Positions 59,704 to 64,000 of a DNA stretch of 64,000 nucleotides are shown here, piece by piece (within the stretch, counting starts at the first letter, position 1; every line of letters starts with the position of its first letter). The notes under the pieces were generated by a model that worked only from the letters and a program-made list of their open reading frames with translations, was not told the origin of the DNA and did no database searches. The translations under genes and the position numbers were made by a program. The DNA comes from Maricaulis sp034659015 (GTDB lineage Bacteria; Pseudomonadota; Alphaproteobacteria; Caulobacterales; Maricaulaceae): positions 124,001-188,000 of the forward strand of contig JAYEGL010000013.1 in the NCBI GenBank assembly GCA_034659015.1, in the 5' to 3' direction.

Positions 59704-60848
59704 CCGATACCTATCTGCTCTATGGCGTTCCGGCGTCCTACTTCACCGCCAAGGTGCGCGCCTACCTGCGCAAGCAACGGCTGGACTTCGAAGAACGCTC
59801 CAGCGCCCATCCCGAGTTCGGCGCCAGGATCTACCCCGCCACGCAACGCGTCTTCCTGCCTGTGCTGGAATGGCCGGGCGGAGATATTGTCCAGGATTCC
59901 GACGACATTATCGAACGCCTCGAAGCCGAAGGGGCCGGACGCCTGAGCTGTCACCCGCCCGGCCCCGTCCAGAATGCTCTTTCGCACCTGTTCAACCTGT
60001 TCGGTAGCGAGGGACTGGTGCGCCTCGCCATGCATTTCCGCTGGTCGTACCTGGATCAGCAGGACGCTTTCATCGCGGCCGGGTTCGTTCACGGGACGGC
60101 CCCGGAGAGCCCGCCCGACGAGGCCGAGGCGATAGCCCGTCCGATGATGAACAAGCTGGCGAGCTATCTCGAACCGCTCGGCGTGTCGGCCGCCTCCATC
60201 CCCGCCATCGAGCAGGCCTATGACGATCTGCTCGCCGCGCTGCAAGCCCACTTCACCCGGCATCCATGCCTTTTCGGAGCCTGGCCGAGTCTCGGGGATT
60301 ACGCGCTGTTCGGCGCGCTCTCGCCGCATCTCGGCCGCGACCCGGTGCCGTCGAACCGGATGAAGCTGAGAGCGGAAGCCGTGTACCGCTGGACCGAGCG
60401 CATGGCCGCGCCCAATCTGGATATTCCGGAATATCCCAGCTATCCGCATACATCCTTCCTGCCGGACGATCACATTCCGGACACGCTGCTCGATATCGGC
60501 CGCGTGGCGGCCGGAGAAATGCTGCCCCAATTCACCGATCAGGTCCGCGCCTTCAACGCCTGGGCGGCCCAGCAGACGCGCGTGACCGGCCAGCCTGTTC
60601 TGGCGAAGCCCGGTCAGCGCTCGGCCACACGGATCGAAACCCGCTATCGCGGTACGGCCTATGCGACCGGTGTTCCGGTCTATCGCATCTATCTGATCCA
60701 GAAATTCCAGACCGCCGCGGATGCCTTGTCGGCCGCGGACATGACAAGGCTCGAAACGTGGCTCGACCAGGCCGGTCTGAGCGCGCTCCTGCACGTTCGC
60801 CCCAACTATCCCGTCCGCCGCGAGGGCCATGTGGAGGTCTGGGCCTGA
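59700..60848 (+). CDS. glutathione S-transferase-like protein
   Basis: A 382-residue protein with an N-terminal GST thioredoxin-fold domain (TYLLYGVPASYFTAKVRAYLRKQRLDFEE, RVFLPVLEWPGGDIVQDSDDIIERLE) and a helical GST-C region (PCLFGAWPSLGDYALFGAL). A C-terminal extension of about 120 residues goes beyond the usual GST. The start is a GTG at 59700 overlapping the tetR stop, with AAGGA upstream. The substrate is unknown. Confidence 0.82.
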   Translation: MTDTYLLYGVPASYFTAKVRAYLRKQRLDFEERSSAHPEFGARIYPATQRVFLPVLEWPGGDIVQDSDDIIERLEAEGAGRLSCHPPGPVQNALSHLFNLFGSEGLVRLAMHFRWSYLDQQDAFIAAGFVHGTAPESPPDEAEAIARPMMNKLASYLEPLGVSAASIPAIEQAYDDLLAALQAHFTRHPCLFGAWPSLGDYALFGALSPHLGRDPVPSNRMKLRAEAVYRWTERMAAPNLDIPEYPSYPHTSFLPDDHIPDTLLDIGRVAAGEMLPQFTDQVRAFNAWAAQQTRVTGQPVLAKPGQRSATRIETRYRGTAYATGVPVYRIYLIQKFQTAADALSAADMTRLETWLDQAGLSALLHVRPNYPVRREGHVEVWA

Positions 60849-60865
60849 AGGCCCGGATAAGACCG

Positions 60866-61960
60866 ATGAGCCTTCGCACGATAGGCAGCCAGATTCTCAC
60901 CAGCCCCGGCCTGCGCCAGTTCAACCGGGCGGCGCGCGCGGGATTGCGCCGCCTGGCCGGCCGTCCCCGGACACTGCATGCCTTCCTGGAGACCGGCGAA
61001 CCCTATTCCGAAGCGCTCGCTCATGCCCTGCCGCCCCTTTGCGATCGCTACGGGCTGGAGCTGCATATTCATCCGGTCGGACCGCCGAGTGCCGCTGCGG
61101 CACCGGAACCGGAGAAGCTGCGGGCCTTCGCCGAACGGGACGCACAGGCGCTTTGCCGGGAATACGGATTGCCGACCGGGATCCCGGGCGCGCTGCCCGC
61201 AGGGGCCGACACGCAACCCGGCGAGCGTTTGCGGGCCAGGCTCGGCCACTATGCCAGCGGAGCCGTCTGGTTCGAGGGCGAGTGGTATACCGGTCTGGAT
61301 CGGCTGCACTATCTGGAAACGCGGCTGGGCGCCACCGCGGACACGCTGCTCTATCCGCCGCCGGCGGAACCGGAACGGGCCGAGGGCGGGCAGGTCGACA
61401 TGTATTTCTCCCTGCGCAGCCCCTACAGCTATCTCGCCCTGATGCGGATCGAAGCGCTGGCCCGCCGGTGGCAGGCGGATGTCCGCTTGCGGCCCGTCCT
61501 GCCCATGGTGATGCGCGCCCTCCCGGTGCCGCCGGCGAAACGGCTTTACATCGTTCGCGATTGCAAGCGCGAAGCGGAACGCCTGGGCCTGCCCTTCGGA
61601 CGGATCGAGGATCCGGTCGGGCCCGGCGTCGAGCGCGGACTGGCCTGTTTCTATCACGCCGAACGACGCGATGGCGGGCTGGAATTCCTGCGAAGTTTCG
61701 CGCGCGGCGTCTGGGCAGAGGGCATCGACGCCGCGAGCGAGGCGGGTCTTCACCGCATCGCGGCCCGCGCCGGCATGAGCGGGAACGAGGTGCGCCAGGC
61801 CCTGGCCGACGAGACCTGGCGCGAAACGGTCGAGCACAACCGCGCCGCCCTGTTCGGGGCGGGGCTGTGGGGCGTACCCAGCTTCGTCGTCGGCGAGCGG
61901 GCGACCTTCGGCCAGGACCGGCTATGGCAGGTGGGCCGATGGCTGCAGAAGACCGGCTGA
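60866..61960 (+). CDS. tandem DsbA-like / 2-hydroxychromene-2-carboxylate isomerase-like protein
   Basis: A 364-residue protein with two related thioredoxin-like halves. The C-terminal half (about 175-360) is a full HCCA-isomerase-like domain, with Ser in place of the redox Cys (MYFSLRSPYSYLALMRIEAL) and GLWGVPSFVVGERATFGQDRL. The N-terminal half (about 30-160) is a reduced copy (ALPPLCDRYGLELHIHPVGPP, WFEGEWYTGLDRLHYLETRL). Such isomerases use glutathione, matching the GST neighbours. The function is otherwise unknown. Confidence 0.8.
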   Translation: MSLRTIGSQILTSPGLRQFNRAARAGLRRLAGRPRTLHAFLETGEPYSEALAHALPPLCDRYGLELHIHPVGPPSAAAAPEPEKLRAFAERDAQALCREYGLPTGIPGALPAGADTQPGERLRARLGHYASGAVWFEGEWYTGLDRLHYLETRLGATADTLLYPPPAEPERAEGGQVDMYFSLRSPYSYLALMRIEALARRWQADVRLRPVLPMVMRALPVPPAKRLYIVRDCKREAERLGLPFGRIEDPVGPGVERGLACFYHAERRDGGLEFLRSFARGVWAEGIDAASEAGLHRIAARAGMSGNEVRQALADETWRETVEHNRAALFGAGLWGVPSFVVGERATFGQDRLWQVGRWLQKTG

Positions 61961-62051
61961 TGCGGCCGACAGACTGGCGCGGACACATTCCGGAATCGGT
62001 GTGGTCCCGCTTTCTTGAAGCGAGAGACGGCCAGCGGCCGCTGTTCCGGCT

Positions 62052-62489
62052 TCAGGCTTCAGGCTTGATATCGACCAGGGTGAGCCCGAAATGCAGGTCT
62101 TCGCCCGCAAGAGGATGGTTGCCGTCGGCCGTGACCGTGTCGTCGCTGACCTCGGTGATCGTGAGGTTCACCGTCGAGCCGTCCTGCTGTTGCGCGGAAA
62201 GCGTCATGCCGGGTTGAGGGGTATTGTCGCTCGGCAGCTGCGTGCGCGGAATCTCGACGATCATGTCTTCGTGACGCGGTCCGAAGGCGTCGTCGGCGCT
62301 CACCACAACCGACGTTTCATTGCCGGCTTCCAGCCCGTCCAGGGCGGCTTCCACATCCGGGAATATCTCGCCGCCGCCGATCGTCAGAGAGACGGGGTCG
62401 TTGTCTTCGGTCTGTCCGACGACCCGGCCATCGGCCGTGCGAACAATGTAGTTTACCAGGACGGTGTCGCCCTTTTTTGCGGTCTGCAT
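62052..62489 (-). CDS. FKBP-type peptidyl-prolyl isomerase (SlyD-like)
   Basis: A 145-residue cytoplasmic FKBP with an insert-in-flap domain: KKGDTVLVNYIVRTADGRVV, VSLTIGGGEIFPDVEAALDGLEAG, ADDAFGPRHEDMI and NHPLAGEDLHFGLTLVDI. The histidine/cysteine-rich metal tail of E. coli SlyD is absent. It acts in protein folding. It is monocistronic, between unrelated genes. Confidence 0.92.
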   Translation of the reverse strand: MQTAKKGDTVLVNYIVRTADGRVVGQTEDNDPVSLTIGGGEIFPDVEAALDGLEAGNETSVVVSADDAFGPRHEDMIVEIPRTQLPSDNTPQPGMTLSAQQQDGSTVNLTITEVSDDTVTADGNHPLAGEDLHFGLTLVDIKPEA

Positions 62490-62617
62490 GATGAAATCCT
62501 GTCGAGGGTGAAAGGGTCAGGTGCGCCGGCGAACCGCGCCACAGGCAACGTCACGTGCACCTGCGATCCGCATCCGTCGCAAGCTGCGCCCCGTCTGTCA
62601 AATCGAGCCGGTGATAT

Positions 62618-64000
62618 TCAGCCCGGCCGCCCGCGTTCCGGTGCACGCGCCGCCACCGTTTCCAGCCCCCGCAGGATCCAGTCCCGCGTCTCGGCCGGGT
62701 CGATCACGTCGTCGATCTCCATGAATTCGGCCACGGTGAGGGCCTTGCCCTCATCATAGAGGCTCTGCAGCTTGGCATCGAAATAGGCGGCCCGCTCGTC
62801 CTCGTCCTCGATCGCTTCCAGTTCCCGGCGGAATCCCAAACGGACGGCGCCCTCCAGACCCATCGCACCGAATTCTCCCGTCGGCCAGGCGACGGAGAAG
62901 AAGGGCGAATGGAAGCAGCCCCCCACCATGGCCTGGGCGCCCAGGCCGTACGCCTTGCGCACCACGACGCTGAACAGCGGGACGGAGAGCTGGGCGCCGG
63001 CAATGAAGAGCCGGCACGCCTTGCGGACCTGGCCCTGGGCCTCGATCTCCGGCCCCACCATGAAGCCGGGCGTATCGCACAGTGACAGGACCGGCAGGCC
63101 GTGCGCGTCGCACAGGTGCAGGAAGTCGGTCATCTTGGATGCCGCGTCGGCGTCGATCGCGCCCGAAATGAACTGGGGATCATTGGCGATCAGCCCCATC
63201 GGCCGGCCGCCGATCCGCACCAGCGCCGTCACCGCCGCCCGTCCGTAGTCCGGCTTGAGCTCGAGCACGCTGTCCACATCGGCCAATTGTTCGATGACCT
63301 CGCGGATATCGTAGACCCGCATGCGGTTTTCCGGGATCAGCGCGCGCAGGCGCCGGGGGTCGTGGGCTTCGAACTCGTCGACCGGTCCCTGGAAGTAGGA
63401 CAGGTAGCGCCTGGCCGTCGCGACAGCCTCGGCCTCGTCGGCCACGACGATGTCGATCACGCCGTTCCGCCGCTGCATGTCCACCGGACCGACCTCGCCG
63501 GGCCTGTAGACGCCCAGCCCGCCGCCTTCGATCATGGCGGGACCGCCCATGCCTATGCTCGCATTCTCGGTCGCGATGATGACATCGGCGCAGCCCAGCA
63601 GGGCCGCATTTCCGGCGAAACAATAGCCCGAAACGATACCGACCAGCGGCACCTGGCCGGACAGTTCGGCAAAGCGGGCAAAGGTCGGTATGTCCAGGCC
63701 CAGGCGGGTATCGGTTTCCCCGGGCCGGCCGCCACCGCCTTCCGCAAACACCACCAGGGGCACGCCGGCGCGCGCCACCAGGTCGATCATCCGGTCCTTC
63801 TTCTTGTGATTGTAGGCACCTTGCGTACCGGCAAAGACCGTGAAGTCGTAGGCAAAGACCGCACAGCGCGATGCTTCCTCACCGAACCGGGCGCCGTTGA
63901 TCGAGCCGAACCCGGCGATCATGCCGTCGGCGGGGCTTTTTTCACGCAGCTCCTCGGGGGTCCGGCGGCTGCGCTGGGCCGCCAGGTTGAAGGCACCGTA
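62618..64000 (-). CDS. acyl-CoA carboxylase carboxyltransferase (beta) subunit, 5' end missing
   Basis: About 460 residues of a carboxyltransferase of the propionyl/methylcrotonyl/acetyl-CoA carboxylase type. The frame is open to the right edge, so the N-terminus is outside. It has both crotonase-like halves, with GFGSINGARFGEEASRCAVFAYDFTVFAGTQG, GIVSGYCFAGNAAL, IGGRPMGLIANDPQFISGAID, LSLCDTPGFMVGP and RKAYGLGAQAMVGG. The oxyanion-hole glycines are visible. A biotin-carboxylase partner is not in the window. The substrate cannot be told from this part. Confidence 0.88.
   Translation of the reverse strand, partial: YGAFNLAAQRSRRTPEELREKSPADGMIAGFGSINGARFGEEASRCAVFAYDFTVFAGTQGAYNHKKKDRMIDLVARAGVPLVVFAEGGGGRPGETDTRLGLDIPTFARFAELSGQVPLVGIVSGYCFAGNAALLGCADVIIATENASIGMGGPAMIEGGGLGVYRPGEVGPVDMQRRNGVIDIVVADEAEAVATARRYLSYFQGPVDEFEAHDPRRLRALIPENRMRVYDIREVIEQLADVDSVLELKPDYGRAAVTALVRIGGRPMGLIANDPQFISGAIDADAASKMTDFLHLCDAHGLPVLSLCDTPGFMVGPEIEAQGQVRKACRLFIAGAQLSVPLFSVVVRKAYGLGAQAMVGGCFHSPFFSVAWPTGEFGAMGLEGAVRLGFRRELEAIEDEDERAAYFDAKLQSLYDEGKALTVAEFMEIDDVIDPAETRDWILRGLETVAARAPERGRPG

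Noticed and set aside
1..64000. CRISPR arrays, insertion sequences, prophage, tRNA or rRNA genes
   Set aside because: No regularly spaced repeats, transposase or integrase motifs, phage structural genes or tRNA-like cloverleafs were found by eye.

Overview
The window is a dense, high-GC stretch of chromosome, most likely from an alphaproteobacterium. The evidence is a FixL/FixJ/FixK-type cascade, several Caulobacter/Maricaulis/sphingomonad-style TonB-dependent receptors, and many operons with 4-bp ATGA overlaps. I would not go below class level with confidence. There is no rRNA, tRNA, insertion sequence, CRISPR array or prophage.

Region 1 (1-17.1 kb) is a denitrification and microaerobic island. 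It holds a copper-receptor-like TonB-dependent receptor, pseudoazurin, copper nitrite reductase NirK, a FixK-like regulator, an orphan receiver protein, FixJ, a haem-PAS FixL, a small DUF1858 CxxC protein, a Dnr-like Crp/Fnr regulator, HemN, quinol-type NO reductase, NnrS, MoeA, MoaB and a B12-dependent ribonucleotide reductase (NrdJ). Six Fnr/Dnr-type boxes (TTGCG-N4-CGCAA or close) lie before nirK, the DUF1858 gene, hemN/dnr, norB, nnrS and nrdJ. Five of them also share a 3' extension, AATCG. The encoded chemistry is nitrite to NO to N2O, with anaerobic haem and dNTP synthesis in the same regulon. No nitrate or N2O reductase lies in the window.

Region 2 (17.1-35.8 kb) is a catabolic island: three thiolases, a nitronate monooxygenase-like flavoprotein, a carotenoid/stilbene cleavage oxygenase, a DUF1295 reductase-like membrane protein, two SDRs, two acyl-CoA synthetases, a PaaI-like thioesterase, a PaaN-like aldehyde dehydrogenase, a SnoaL-like protein and a TonB-dependent receptor. 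The only regulator inside is an unusual tandem (two-domain) HxlR protein. An AT-rich motif, about TTRTGMAAGY, recurs before most of the transcription units, which points to one dedicated regulon. The substrate is unknown; an apocarotenoid, terpenoid or stilbene-like compound is a guess.

Region 3 (36.0-53.9 kb) looks like a complete envelope-to-cytoplasm system for using D-amino acids or D-glutamyl peptides. It has a TonB-dependent receptor, a divergent Tat-exported M19 dipeptidase, four different exported beta-lactamase-fold serine hydrolases, an exported N-acyl-D-amino-acid-deacylase-like amidohydrolase, two inner-membrane transporters (YkvI-like and DUF819), a DgcN/DgcA-like pair (D-Glu N-acetylation and N-acetyl-D-Glu racemisation) and a FadR/GntR regulator. 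A perfect GCCTTATT inverted repeat lies in the divergent promoter, and a half site lies before the receptor gene. I consider this the most interesting system in the window.

Region 4 (54.0-64.0 kb) carries an overlapping trio, DUF3604, PpiC-like and HupE/UreJ-like, of unknown joint function. Next come a glutathione-S-transferase gene divergent from a TetR-GST-DsbA-like operon across a palindromic operator, a SlyD-like FKBP isomerase, and the 3' part of an acyl-CoA carboxylase carboxyltransferase gene that runs off the right edge.
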